A stretch of DNA of 48,926 nt from Alphaproteobacteria bacterium (GCA_014382345.1 JACNJX010000072.1:1-48926); one strand, 5' to 3'; positions 15,546 to 24,054 are shown, counted from the stretch's first letter. Notes: generated from the letters alone by a model not told the origin. Translations and numbers: made by a program.

Positions 15546-17300
15546 GTGACGCCCAAGGAACAACATTTCGAAGGCCTCGGCGTGGCGGTGGGTATTGCCA
15601 TCGGACCCGCCTACGTGCGCGAAAGCGGTGCCGTGGATGTTCCGGAACGCCGCATTCCGAAAAAGGACATCGCGCCTGAGCAGAAACGCCTGCAAGTGGC
15701 GATTCGGCTGGCCCGGCGGCAAATCCGGCTGTTGCAGACACGCACGACCGCCAAATCCGGCGTTAACGGGGAGGAGCTTGTCTATCTTCTCGATGCCTAC
15801 CTGCACATGCTGCAGGATTCGCGCCTGGTGCGCGGCGCCGAAAGACGCATCGCCGAAAACCAGATCAACGCCGAAGCCGCCGTCAACGCGGAAATCGCCG
15901 CCATCGCCGAGGTTTTCCACTCCATGGATGACAGTTATATCTCGGCCCGTATCGACGATATCCGCGAGGTCGGCAACCGCCTTCTCCGGAACCTGACAAA
16001 GACACCCATCAAGCCGTTTTCGGCGGCGCCATCCGGCAGTATCGTCATCGCCGAACAGCTATCCCCCGCCGACACCGCGCAACTGGACCCCGACCAGATC
16101 GGTGGTGCCGCCACCGTCGGCGGCAGCGCCGAAGGGCACACCGCCATCATGGCCAGGGCCTTAGGCCTGCCGACGGTACTGGGCGCGTCCGGCCTGACCG
16201 ATGATATTAAAACCGGCGACATCATTATCGTCGACGGCAACGCGGGTCATGTCATCGTCAACCCGACGGCCCGGACCACCGCCGCCTATGAACGCCGGCG
16301 CACCGAACACCGCAAACAGACGCGCCGCCTGGACCGCCTGCGCAACATCCCGGCCGTAACCAGTGACGGTGTCGCCGTCACCTTGCAGGCCAACGTGGAA
16401 CTGCCCATTGAAATGGATATGGTCACCCAGGCTGGCGCGGAAGGGATCGGTCTGCTGCGCAGCGAATTCATGTTCATGAACCGCGACGATATCCCGAGCG
16501 AGGACGAACAGGTCGCCCAGCTGAAAAGCGTTATCGGCGTCATGGGCAAGCGCCCGGTCACGGTGCGCACCCTGGATGTGGGCGCGGAAAAGCCCGTGGC
16601 GGCGCTGCTGAACGGCATCGACCCCTCCGCCGTATCGAACCTGGGCTTGCGCGGAATTCGTTTGTCCCTGGCCCAGCCCAACGCGCTGGAAACCCAGTTC
16701 CGGGCCATTTTGCGCGCCGCCAACAGCGGGGCCGTACGCATTTTGCTGCCCATGATCTCGACCGTTTCGGAAGTCCGCAAGGCCAGGGAAATTCTCAAAA
16801 AATCCGCCGCCAAGCTGACCCGCCGGGGCGTCAAGGTGCCCGACCCCCTACCGCCCTTAGGCGTCATGATCGAGGTTCCCGGCGCGGCGCTGGCCGCAGA
16901 CGCCCTGGCGCAACACAGCGACTTTTTCGCCATCGGCTCGAACGATTTGACCATGTACACGCTGGCCATTGACCGCGGCAACGAACATGTGGCGCACCTG
17001 TTCGACCCGTTGCATCCCGGATTGCTGCGGCTGATGGAGTTTTCCGCCAACGCTGCGCTGCGCGCCCGCATCCCTATCAGCATCTGCGGCGAGATCGCCG
17101 GCGACCCGCGCTTTACAGCGCTGCTACTGGGATTCGGCATCCACGAATTGTCCATGACCCCGAGCAATATTCCCTTGGTCAAACAGCGAATCCGGGAACT
17201 GGATATGGCCGCCGCCAACCACCGCGCCGCCGTGATCATGGATCAGGTCGACGCCGGGCGCATCGCCATGCTACTGGATGATTTCAACGCCCTCGCCTAG
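15546..17300 (+). CDS. ptsI: PTS enzyme I (phosphoenolpyruvate-protein phosphotransferase)
   Basis: A 584-residue EI that autophosphorylates with PEP and passes the phosphate to HPr. The HPr-binding helices are in residues about 30-150. The phospho-His is H198 in VGGSAEGHTAIMARALGLP. The PEP-binding barrel has LLRSEFMFMNRDDIPSEDEQ, RTLDVGAEKP, the GSNDLTMYTLAIDR segment and the catalytic Cys in ISICGEIAGDPR. There is no GAF domain, so this is a plain EI and not PtsP. The GTG start at 15546 follows the HPr stop by 4 bases. It is the last gene of the hprK-rapZ-EIIA-HPr-EI set; a 132-bp gap then precedes ahcY. Confidence 0.95.
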   Translation: MTPKEQHFEGLGVAVGIAIGPAYVRESGAVDVPERRIPKKDIAPEQKRLQVAIRLARRQIRLLQTRTTAKSGVNGEELVYLLDAYLHMLQDSRLVRGAERRIAENQINAEAAVNAEIAAIAEVFHSMDDSYISARIDDIREVGNRLLRNLTKTPIKPFSAAPSGSIVIAEQLSPADTAQLDPDQIGGAATVGGSAEGHTAIMARALGLPTVLGASGLTDDIKTGDIIIVDGNAGHVIVNPTARTTAAYERRRTEHRKQTRRLDRLRNIPAVTSDGVAVTLQANVELPIEMDMVTQAGAEGIGLLRSEFMFMNRDDIPSEDEQVAQLKSVIGVMGKRPVTVRTLDVGAEKPVAALLNGIDPSAVSNLGLRGIRLSLAQPNALETQFRAILRAANSGAVRILLPMISTVSEVRKAREILKKSAAKLTRRGVKVPDPLPPLGVMIEVPGAALAADALAQHSDFFAIGSNDLTMYTLAIDRGNEHVAHLFDPLHPGLLRLMEFSANAALRARIPISICGEIAGDPRFTALLLGFGIHELSMTPSNIPLVKQRIRELDMAAANHRAAVIMDQVDAGRIAMLLDDFNALA

Positions 17301-17432
17301 GTCATGGCCAAGATCGCCCGAAACCACCAGAATTCAACAGACCCCGCCAGAATCCGGTTGCGGCAGCCCGCGGCGGCTGATAAACCCCCTTTTCCCACCT
17401 ATATACGAAGATACCCCTGAAGGAGTCCCCTG

Positions 17433-18836
17433 ATGTCTTTCGATGATTACAAAGTCGCCGATCTTTCCCTGGCCGAATGGGGCCGCAAGGAAATCGACCT
17501 CGCCGAGACCGAAATGCCCGGCTTGATGTCGATTCGCGAGGAGTTTTCCGGCTCCCAGCCCCTGAAAGGCGCACGTGTCGCCGGCTCGCTTCATATGACC
17601 ATCCAGACGGCGGTGCTGATCGAAACCCTGAAAGATCTGGGCGCCGACCTCCGCTGGGTATCGTGCAACATTTTCTCGACCCAGGACCATGCGGCGGCGG
17701 CCATCGCGGCAGCGGAAATTCCGGTGTTCGCCCACAAAGGCGAAACCCTGGAGGAGTACTGGGATTACACCCATCGCCTCTTCCAGTGGCACGGCGGCGG
17801 CGCACCCAACATGATTCTCGACGATGGCGGCGATGCGACCTTGCTGATCCACTTGGGCCAGGACGCCGAAAAAGATCTTTCAGTGCTCGACAACCCGGGC
17901 AGCGAAGAAGAAGAAATCCTTTTCGCCTCCATCAAGGCGCATCTAAAGGAAGACCCCGCCTGGTACAGCAAGGCCGGCGCCGACATTCAGGGCGTCACCG
18001 AGGAAACCACCACCGGCGTCCACCGCTTGATCGAAATGGCCAAGAAGGGAACCCTGCTGTTCCCGGCCATCAACGTCAACGATTCGGTGACCAAGTCCAA
18101 ATTCGACAACAAATACGGCTGCCGCGAAAGCCTGGTTGACGGCATCCGCCGCGCCACGGACGTGATGATGGCCGGCAAGGTGGCCGTAGTCGCGGGCTAC
18201 GGCGACGTCGGCAAGGGTTCTTCGGAATCGCTACGTGCTTCGGGCTGCCGGGTTCTGGTCACCGAAATCGACCCCATCTGCGCCCTGCAGGCGGCGATGG
18301 AGGGTTTCGAGATCGTCACCATGGAAGACGCCGCCCCCCAGGGCGACATCTTCGTCACCACGACCGGCAACAAGGACATCATTACGCTGGACCACATGCG
18401 GGCCATGAAGGACCGCGCCATCGTCTGCAACATCGGTCACTTCGACAATGAAATTCAGATCGCCGGGCTGAAAAACCTCAAGTGGACCAACATCAAGCCG
18501 CAGGTCGACGAGATCGAATTCGCCGACGGCCATCGCATCATCCTGCTGGCCGAGGGCCGTCTTGTGAACCTGGGCTGCGCCACCGGCCATCCCAGCTTCG
18601 TTATGTCGGCATCCTTCGCCAACCAGGTTCTGGCGCAGATCGAGCTTTGGTCCAACAACAAGGACGGCCAGTACGAACGCCAGGTTTACGTCCTGCCCAA
18701 GCACCTGGACGAAAAGGTCGCCCAACTGCATCTGGCCAAGCTGGGGGTATCGCTCTCCAGGCTGACCCCGGAACAGGCCGATTATATCGGCGTTTCCCAG
18801 GACGGGCCGTACAAGCCGGACGCCTACCGGTACTAA
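17433..18836 (+). CDS. ahcY: Adenosylhomocysteinase
   Basis: A 467-residue NAD-dependent enzyme that cleaves S-adenosylhomocysteine to adenosine and homocysteine, relieving inhibition of methyltransferases. The NAD-binding Rossmann loop is [16 protein letters not shown]. Substrate-site segments include the [15 protein letters not shown] region, [21 protein letters not shown] and [10 protein letters not shown]. The C-terminal KPDAYRY supplies the conserved Lys/Tyr that completes the neighbouring subunit's NAD site. Length is normal for the bacterial enzyme. ATG 17433 has a good AAGGAG ribosome-binding site. I looked for a SAH or SAM riboswitch in 17301-17432 and saw none. An intrinsic terminator follows. 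Confidence 0.97.
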   Translation: MSFDDYKVADLSLAEWGRKEIDLAETEMPGLMSIREEFSGSQPLKGARVAGSLHMTIQTAVLIETLKDLGADLRWVSCNIFSTQDHAAAAIAAAEIPVFAHKGETLEEYWDYTHRLFQWHGGGAPNMILDDGGDATLLIHLGQDAEKDLSVLDNPGSEEEEILFASIKAHLKEDPAWYSKAGADIQGVTEETTTGVHRLIEMAKKGTLLFPAINVNDSVTKSKFDNKYGCRESLVDGIRRATDVMMAGKVAVVAGYGDVGKGSSESLRASGCRVLVTEIDPICALQAAMEGFEIVTMEDAAPQGDIFVTTTGNKDIITLDHMRAMKDRAIVCNIGHFDNEIQIAGLKNLKWTNIKPQVDEIEFADGHRIILLAEGRLVNLGCATGHPSFVMSASFANQVLAQIELWSNNKDGQYERQVYVLPKHLDEKVAQLHLAKLGVSLSRLTPEQADYIGVSQDGPYKPDAYRY

Positions 18837-18864
18837 CCGTTTTTTTCTATAAAACAGCATTCAT

Positions 18865-18894
18865 AAAACCGCCCTTAGTGGCGGTTTTATTTTG
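18865..18894 (+). terminator. Intrinsic terminator of ahcY
   Basis: The 9-bp perfect stem aaaaccgcc (18865-18873) and ggcggtttt (18880-18888) closes a 6-base loop, and attttg follows. The A-run/T-run symmetry may also let it work on the other strand. It marks the end of the ancestral ahcY unit; the AT-rich island begins right behind it. Confidence 0.88.
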
Positions 18895-18905
18895 CCCATT
18901 CCTAA

Positions 18906-18942
18906 AATTGTTCGAAAACGAGGGTTGACAATTCGAACAATT
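18906..18942. promoter_or_regulatory. Perfect 11-bp inverted repeat, likely operator
   Basis: aattgttcgaa at 18906-18916 is repeated as ttcgaacaatt at 18932-18942, with a 15-base spacer. The right arm lies between the -35 and -10 boxes of the promoter that follows, and the left arm just upstream of -35. This is the usual geometry for a repressor site. The HTH-bearing recombinase-like protein encoded directly downstream is the natural candidate binder; that link is inference. Confidence 0.6.
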
Positions 18943-18953
18943 GAACATATTTT
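18925..18953 (+). promoter_or_regulatory. Near-consensus sigma-70 promoter of the AT-rich island
   Basis: TTGACA at 18925-18930 and TATTTT at 18948-18953 are separated by 17 bases. Transcription would start near 18960, about 40 bases before the ATG at 18999. It serves the recombinase-like gene and the coupled membrane-protein gene. Confidence 0.75.
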
Positions 18954-18998
18954 GATGAAACATAGCGACCGTTAAAGATACCAAAAATTTGGGCAATT

Positions 18999-20006
18999 AT
19001 GAACAAAGGTGAAGCCTACATATACCGTTTGGGGAAGAGCGAATTATTTATTGCCGCCCCTAACGATGAATCACATGAACTAGCCTTTGCTTCTTTAGGC
19101 TCAAAGGCAAAATTCGACAGTCTTTTGGAGGAGTGGCGAATTCCTTGGAATGACACAAATCCAAAAAGTGACCCTTTGGATTTTGTTCAGAATTTAAAGG
19201 ATTCCGTAAAAAAATTAAAAAAACCGGTCGTTATCGGTAAAATTTTTGGTTATGCACAAATAACTTATGGAGAAGGGGCTGAAAGCCAGGTTGATGCCTT
19301 TAGAAGCATTGGAATACCAGACGAACAAATATTTCTAGAAAAATTAGAGGGTCGGTATCCTTCGCGCGAAAAATTAAATGAGTGCATTAGAAAGTTAAAA
19401 GCAGGAGATACGTTAGTAGTCCTAGAATTTAATAAACTTGCTCGTTCCCTTAAACAGCTTTCCCAAACATTAACTGAGATTAAAAATATTAAGGCTCATG
19501 TTCGTTCCCTTAATGAGGGGATTGATACAGCCAAAACTGAATACGGAAGCTTTGTTGATAACATTAGCTATGCATTATCATTTGAACAAAAAGCTAACAG
19601 CATTCGAACCAAAGCGGGATTAAAAGAAGCAAGCGCGCAAGGGCGGAGAAGAGGGGGGCGACGAAGCAAATTAACAAGGGAGATGATAGAACGGATAGCA
19701 AAACTCGCCCTAGAAGAACATACGGACGAAGAAATTGCCCGGTATGTAGGAGTTAGCCGAGCAACTATTTATCGCAACCTTCCAAAAATGGAAGAAATCC
19801 GAAATGCGCACAAAGAAGGTGGCATGGATGCCGTTCAAGAAATAATTGATGAAGTAGCATCGCGGCTTAAGACAGGAATAACCGATGCAAAAAGAGACGA
19901 AATTCTAGGCCTTTATAAAGCAGATTATTCTATCCAATGGATCACTGATTATACCGGATTCAATAGGGAAACGATCCGTGCTGTAATAGAAGCTGCTTTC
20001 AAATGA
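18999..20006 (+). CDS. Serine-recombinase-like protein lacking catalytic Ser, with two HTH segments
   Basis: 335 residues. Residues 1-75 are unrecognised. Residues about 76-215 follow the resolvase/invertase fold pattern: FGYAQITY where GYARVST is usual, then SREKLNECIRKLKAGDTLVV, FNKLARSL where LDRLGRSL is usual, LNEGIDT, and the long helix to EASAQGRRRGGRRSKL. Aligned to gamma-delta resolvase, R8 becomes Gln87, the nucleophile S10 becomes Thr89 and R68 becomes Lys146; R45 (Arg123) and R71 (Arg149) remain. DNA cleavage is therefore unlikely. Residues about 222-262 are a Hin-type HTH (DEEIARYVGVSRATIYRNLP). Residues about 296-335 look like a second HTH (SIQWITDYTGFNRETIRAVI). A DNA-binding or regulatory role is inferred. 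No clear Shine-Dalgarno precedes the ATG. Its stop overlaps the next gene (ATGA). Confidence 0.8.
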   Translation: MNKGEAYIYRLGKSELFIAAPNDESHELAFASLGSKAKFDSLLEEWRIPWNDTNPKSDPLDFVQNLKDSVKKLKKPVVIGKIFGYAQITYGEGAESQVDAFRSIGIPDEQIFLEKLEGRYPSREKLNECIRKLKAGDTLVVLEFNKLARSLKQLSQTLTEIKNIKAHVRSLNEGIDTAKTEYGSFVDNISYALSFEQKANSIRTKAGLKEASAQGRRRGGRRSKLTREMIERIAKLALEEHTDEEIARYVGVSRATIYRNLPKMEEIRNAHKEGGMDAVQEIIDEVASRLKTGITDAKRDEILGLYKADYSIQWITDYTGFNRETIRAVIEAAFK

Positions 20007-20266
20007 AAACCCCAAATCCCAAGCCACTAGTTGAGCATGACCCTCAATTACAATATGAAGCCCAAAAACTGGGGAGATTAGGTCTGGTTTTTGGCACACG
20101 AGAAAATGCCGCCATATACATTACGGGCGGAATAATAATTTTGGTTCTTACTTTATTGGGAACTTTAATGTTTTTTGACGAAACTCTTCGCTCGGATTTA
20201 GCTACGGCAATTGGGGCAATTGGCATTGCTGCAATGGGATATATTGGCGGCTTAATAAAGAAGTAA
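20003..20266 (+). CDS. Small two-helix membrane protein coupled to the recombinase-like gene
   Basis: 87 residues, family not recognised. A soluble, charged N-terminus (1-35) is followed by two hydrophobic segments at about 36-58 (AAIYITGGIIILVLTLLGTL) and 66-85 (LATAIGAIGIAAMGYIGGLI). The second is rich in Gly and Ala. The short loop DETLRSD and the terminal KK would place both ends in the cytoplasm by the positive-inside rule. The start codon overlaps the preceding stop by 4 bases, so the two proteins are very likely made together. The gene shares the AT-rich composition of the island. It resembles holin-like or small toxin-like membrane proteins only in size and layout; no function is claimed. 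Confidence 0.75.
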   Translation: MKTPNPKPLVEHDPQLQYEAQKLGRLGLVFGTRENAAIYITGGIIILVLTLLGTLMFFDETLRSDLATAIGAIGIAAMGYIGGLIKK

Positions 20267-20312
20267 CCTCCCAACTCTTGTAGGCGGAGAAACGCGCGTC
20301 TAATCTCTTCTG

Positions 20313-22715
20313 GTGTTTGCCGAAATTGAACCAATTCAAGCCTTTGCAATCGGCGCTGCCCTTGCGGCGGTGGTGGCGCTTGGGCTTATCCTGAGCCAGC
20401 GCCAACGTCTTAACACCCTTCGAACCGAGCGCCGCAGGCTCGAAGCCGTCGCCGTCAAGGCGCGGGAAATCCTTTCCGCCGCCCCCGACGGTTTGATGCT
20501 GTGGGATCAGGTCACCGGCGGGTTCACCTGTTCCAGGCGTTTGGCAGTGCTGTTAAATCTCAGCGATGGTGTTCAGTCCCACTATGACGACGTCCGCCAG
20601 TGCTTTGAGGGAGACTCCCTGAAAGTCCTAGAACAATGCGTCTCCCTGCTTCGCGCCAAGGGTACGCCGTTCGATGTCCTGTTGAGTACGAAACGGCGCC
20701 GCATTCAGGCCGTCGGCGCGCGGGCGGAAACCGACGACGGGGACATCCTCGCCGACATGGTCTGGATGCGCGACATCACGGCCGCCGGGAGCGCTGCGCC
20801 GGGAAGCCGGATTCCCACGGTTAACGCTTCCGGCCTGGAAGACAGGCACCTGACGGCGCTGCTCGACACTTTTCCGTTCCCGGTGTGGCTCAGGGATTCC
20901 AACCTGGCCCTGGCGTTTGTCAACCAAGCCGGAAAGGACGTCGCCCCGGCGGAGACCGCCCTGGCTGAGCGCGCCCGCCAACAGGGCATGGCCGTCACCG
21001 AACGAAACCACCAGGAAAGCGCCGACGGTGCCCAGGAGCAATGGCTGGAAATCACCGAACTGCCTTTGGGGAGTCTCGGCGGCGGTGAAGACGGCGAGAA
21101 CGGCGGCACCATGGGCTTCGCCATCGACCGCTCAGAGGCGGAACGCCTGCGCGGCGCAACGGCAAAAGAAACCGACGCCCGCAATGACGTTCTGAAGAAC
21201 CTCGACTCCGCCATCGCCATCTTCGCCGCCAACACGACGCTGGAATACTTCAACCCCGCCTACGCCGCCCTGTGGGGCCTGGACGGGGACTGGCTCAAAA
21301 CCGGACCGGAATACAGCGCGGTCCTGGAACGCATGCGCGAACTCCGCAGTCTGCCGGAAGTCTCCAATTTCCGGGATTTTAAATTCCGCCAGATCGAACA
21401 ATTCGAAACCCTGGACGGGACAGAAGAAAACCTGATGCATCTGCCCGACGGGCGCACCGTGCGCGCTACCGTCAACCGGGGACCGGAAGGCGGGCTGGTT
21501 TTCGTTTTCGAAAACGTCTCCGAAAAACTGGACCTGGAACGCTCGTATAAATCCCTGGACGCGGTCCAGCGCGAGGCCTTCGACAACCTGCACGAAGGCA
21601 TCGCCGTGTTCGGTTCCGACGGCCGTCTGAAACTGTTCAATCCCGTGTTCACAGGCCTTTGGGAACTGAGCGAGGAAACCCTTGATGAATCCTTCCACGT
21701 CACCGGTTTCGTCGATTACATGCGAAGCGCCATTGCCGTCGAGGGCGGCTGGGACGACCTGAGCTGGGGCATACACAAGGACAAGGTGGTCGAACGGCTG
21801 ATGGGCCGCGAAGGCACGACGGGCAAGCTGGAACTGGCCAACGGCACGGTCATCGAATACGCCAACATTCCCCTGCCCGACGGCGCCATGCTGCTGAGCT
21901 ACCTGGACGTCACCGATACGGCCAGGGTCGAGAGCGCGCTACGCCAGCAGGCCGAGGCCTATGCCGACGCCGACCGCCTCAAGACCGAATTCATCGCCAA
22001 GGTGTCCTATGAAGCGCGAACGCCGCTGACCACCGTTATCGGATTCGCCGAAATGTTGAACCAGGAATTTTTCGGCAAGCTCAACCGCCGCCAGGGCGAA
22101 TACACAAAAGGCATTCTGGACACCTCCGGCCGGCTGCTGTCCATGCTGGGCGATATTTTCGACCTCGCCTCCATTGAGGCCGGGCGGCTGGAACTGGACC
22201 GCGATACGATCGACGTGCATGGACTTCTGGTGTCGGCCCTGAACCTGATCCAGGACCGGGCGCGGGCCCGGAATATGAAACTGGAATTCGACTGCCCGCC
22301 CGATATCGGCTGGATCACGGCGGACGAAAAACGCCTGAAGCAGGTGATCTTTAATCTGTTGTCCAACGCCGTGACGTTCACGCCGGAACGGGGAACGGTG
22401 CGCCTGGAATCCCGGCGCGAGGGCGACGACATCGTTCTGATCGTCGCCGACACGGGCGCCGGCATCCCGAAGGACGACCGCGAAAGGCTGTTCCGGCCCT
22501 TTGAGAAGGGCAAAGACGCCACAGGAGACTCCACTGGCGCCGGGCTGGGACTCAGTCTGGTTCGTAATTTCATCGAACTGCACGGCGGTAGCGTCGATAT
22601 CAAATCGCCTCCAGGCCGCGGCACCACCGTCACCTGCCGCCTGCCGGCCGGCGGAAATACCGCTGGTATGGGAGAAGACGCAACCTCTCTCGAAGGCATC
22701 GGCGATGGGGGTTAG
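20313..22715 (+). CDS. divL: DivL-like PAS-domain pseudo-histidine kinase (Tyr in H-box)
   Basis: 800 residues. An N-terminal membrane helix lies at about 9-27, followed by PAS-like regions at about 45-155, 175-275, 295-405 and 420-535. A HisKA-like domain follows at about 555-625 and a HATPase domain at about 670-785 (NLLSNAVTFTPERG, DTGAGIP, AGLGLSLVRNFIELHGG). The H-box reads KVSYEARTPLTTVIGFAE: Tyr566 (codon 22008-22010) replaces the phospho-acceptor His. This is the defining trait of DivL, the CckA/DivK-linked cell-cycle protein of alphaproteobacteria. Position between ahcY and tsaE fits that identity. The start is GTG without an obvious ribosome-binding site. Its 3' end overlaps the convergent cytochrome gene by 4 bases. 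Confidence 0.82.
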   Translation: MFAEIEPIQAFAIGAALAAVVALGLILSQRQRLNTLRTERRRLEAVAVKAREILSAAPDGLMLWDQVTGGFTCSRRLAVLLNLSDGVQSHYDDVRQCFEGDSLKVLEQCVSLLRAKGTPFDVLLSTKRRRIQAVGARAETDDGDILADMVWMRDITAAGSAAPGSRIPTVNASGLEDRHLTALLDTFPFPVWLRDSNLALAFVNQAGKDVAPAETALAERARQQGMAVTERNHQESADGAQEQWLEITELPLGSLGGGEDGENGGTMGFAIDRSEAERLRGATAKETDARNDVLKNLDSAIAIFAANTTLEYFNPAYAALWGLDGDWLKTGPEYSAVLERMRELRSLPEVSNFRDFKFRQIEQFETLDGTEENLMHLPDGRTVRATVNRGPEGGLVFVFENVSEKLDLERSYKSLDAVQREAFDNLHEGIAVFGSDGRLKLFNPVFTGLWELSEETLDESFHVTGFVDYMRSAIAVEGGWDDLSWGIHKDKVVERLMGREGTTGKLELANGTVIEYANIPLPDGAMLLSYLDVTDTARVESALRQQAEAYADADRLKTEFIAKVSYEARTPLTTVIGFAEMLNQEFFGKLNRRQGEYTKGILDTSGRLLSMLGDIFDLASIEAGRLELDRDTIDVHGLLVSALNLIQDRARARNMKLEFDCPPDIGWITADEKRLKQVIFNLLSNAVTFTPERGTVRLESRREGDDIVLIVADTGAGIPKDDRERLFRPFEKGKDATGDSTGAGLGLSLVRNFIELHGGSVDIKSPPGRGTTVTCRLPAGGNTAGMGEDATSLEGIGDGG

Positions 22716-23368
22716 CGGCACTTTCGGGTCGAGAAGTACCCGGCCAGGGCGTTGATTTCTCCATCGCTCAGGAACAAGGCTTCCGGCCCCATCATCGGGT
22801 GATTGCGCCGTCGAACGACCAGCGGGTCGTTGGGCACCAGTCCGGATTCCCTTAAAGCGCGCAGTTGATTTTCCAAATAGCGTTTCCGCTGTCCGGACAA
22901 ATTGGGCACATTCTTGTAAGTGTTGCGTCCTTCCACGCCGTGACATCGTACGCACCGGCTTATCACATCCGGCACCGGGTCGGCGCTGTATTTTTTCGGC
23001 AGGGCACACGGGAGACTGGAAAAATAGGACGCCACTTCGAAAACGGCCCTTTCCGACAGCCCTTCCACGGTATGTTCCATGACATCTTCCGAACGGGATG
23101 CCGCGCCGAGGCGCGGATGCGGGGTTTTCTTATTCAGGAAATCCCTGATCTGGACCCGCAGGACGTCGCGTTTCTGCCCGGCCAGATTCGGGATACCCGG
23201 GTACTGGCTAACCCCATTCAGGCGATGACACGGCGCACAGGCAACGGCTTTCCTGGCGCCGGCTTCCACGGGATCGTAAAAAGCCGACGCCTGCACCGGT
23301 GCCAGGACCAAGACCGGAACCAGAACCAGCAGAACGTTAAAAATATTTCGGATCAGGGACGTCCCCAC
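22712..23368 (-). CDS. Dihaem class I cytochrome c (c4-like)
   Basis: A 218-residue exported protein with a signal peptide at about 1-29 (IRNIFNVLLVLVPVLVL, cleavage after QASA). It has two c-type haem sites, CAPCH near residue 44 and CVRCH near residue 139. Each half repeats the same plan: CxxCH, then PNLAGQ or PNLSGQ, then a distal Met candidate and YFSS or YFST at the end of the half. This is the layout of cytochrome c4, a periplasmic electron carrier that usually feeds terminal oxidases. No oxidase genes are nearby. The GTG start is the only one giving a full signal peptide. It lies convergent to divL and divergent from tsaE. Confidence 0.87.
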   Translation of the reverse strand: MGTSLIRNIFNVLLVLVPVLVLAPVQASAFYDPVEAGARKAVACAPCHRLNGVSQYPGIPNLAGQKRDVLRVQIRDFLNKKTPHPRLGAASRSEDVMEHTVEGLSERAVFEVASYFSSLPCALPKKYSADPVPDVISRCVRCHGVEGRNTYKNVPNLSGQRKRYLENQLRALRESGLVPNDPLVVRRRNHPMMGPEALFLSDGEINALAGYFSTRKCR

Positions 23369-23532
23369 ACTCTTGCCCCATTTTCCCCAAAGTTTAAGAC
23401 GAATCCCTTGGGCGCCATCATAAAAGGAAAACTCTTAACAAACACAGTGAATTGCCGCCTTGTCATAAAAGACCCCGAACAGACCCGGTTGGCGTTTGTC
23501 CGCGCCCTTACCCATGGTACAAAGGACGCAAC

Positions 23533-24054
23533 ATGGCCGATACTCCGCATTCCCCGGTCGTTTTCGACCTCGCCGAAGAGGCCGCCACCGCCCGGTTGGC
23601 CGGACGGGTTGCCGCCTTGGCCGAACCCCGCGACGTAATCTCCCTGTCGGGCGACTTGGGCAGCGGCAAAACGGTTTTCGCCCGCGCCTTCATCAACGCC
23701 CGCACGGAAACCCCGGAAGAGGTTCCCAGTCCGACCTTCACCCTGGTGCAGGGTTATGAATTTCCCGACCCCAAGGGGGCGATCCCGGTTTATCATTTTG
23801 ACCTGTACCGGATCGAAGATGAAAGCGAATTGGAAGAACTGGGCCTGGATGATGCTTTTGCGGACGGCATATCGCTTATCGAGTGGCCGGACAGGTTAGG
23901 CGGACGGATGAACAGTCTCCTGGCCGGCAACCGGCTCGACGTTGTCTTGAGCCAGGGCCAAACACCCGAACAGCGCCGGGCGGAACTCAGCGGGCACGGA
24001 TCATGGCATGCGCGCCTGAAGGCTCTCGCCGAAAAGGAGAGCGGCGATGTCTGA
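23533..24054 (+). CDS. tsaE: tRNA threonylcarbamoyladenosine synthesis ATPase TsaE
   Basis: A 173-residue ATPase needed for t6A37 modification of tRNAs reading ANN codons, working with TsaB, TsaC and TsaD. The P-loop is SGDLGSGKTVFARA at about residues 36-49. Switch-like SPTFTLVQGY and the HFDLYRI and SLIEWPDR motifs typical of the family follow. The frame is open further upstream to 23452, but ATG 23533 has AAGGA about 7 bases before it. Its end overlaps the start of amgK by 8 bases, so the tsaE-amgK-murU genes are translationally linked. Confidence 0.94.
   Translation: MADTPHSPVVFDLAEEAATARLAGRVAALAEPRDVISLSGDLGSGKTVFARAFINARTETPEEVPSPTFTLVQGYEFPDPKGAIPVYHFDLYRIEDESELEELGLDDAFADGISLIEWPDRLGGRMNSLLAGNRLDVVLSQGQTPEQRRAELSGHGSWHARLKALAEKESGDV

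Larger units (their letters stand above)
18894..20275. other. AT-rich two-gene island between ahcY and divL
   Basis: Base composition changes sharply here: line 19201-19260 has 17 G+C in 60, against 38 in 60 for line 18181-18240 in ahcY. The island has its own promoter and inverted repeat. It holds a degenerate serine-recombinase-like gene and a small membrane-protein gene that overlap by 4 bases. It starts right behind the ahcY terminator and ends about 40 bases before divL. No terminal repeats or target duplication were recognised by eye. It is probably a horizontally acquired unit inserted into an otherwise conserved gene string. Confidence 0.65.

Noticed and set aside
17301-17432. Possible SAH or SAM riboswitch before ahcY
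   Set aside because: I looked for the conserved blocks of these classes and did not find them; only a good ribosome-binding site is present.
21939-23009. Long minus-strand open frame of 356 codons opposite divL
   Set aside because: It is a shadow of divL in G+C-rich DNA. It has no recognisable motif, no ribosome-binding site, and is rich in Arg, Gly and Pro as shadow frames are.
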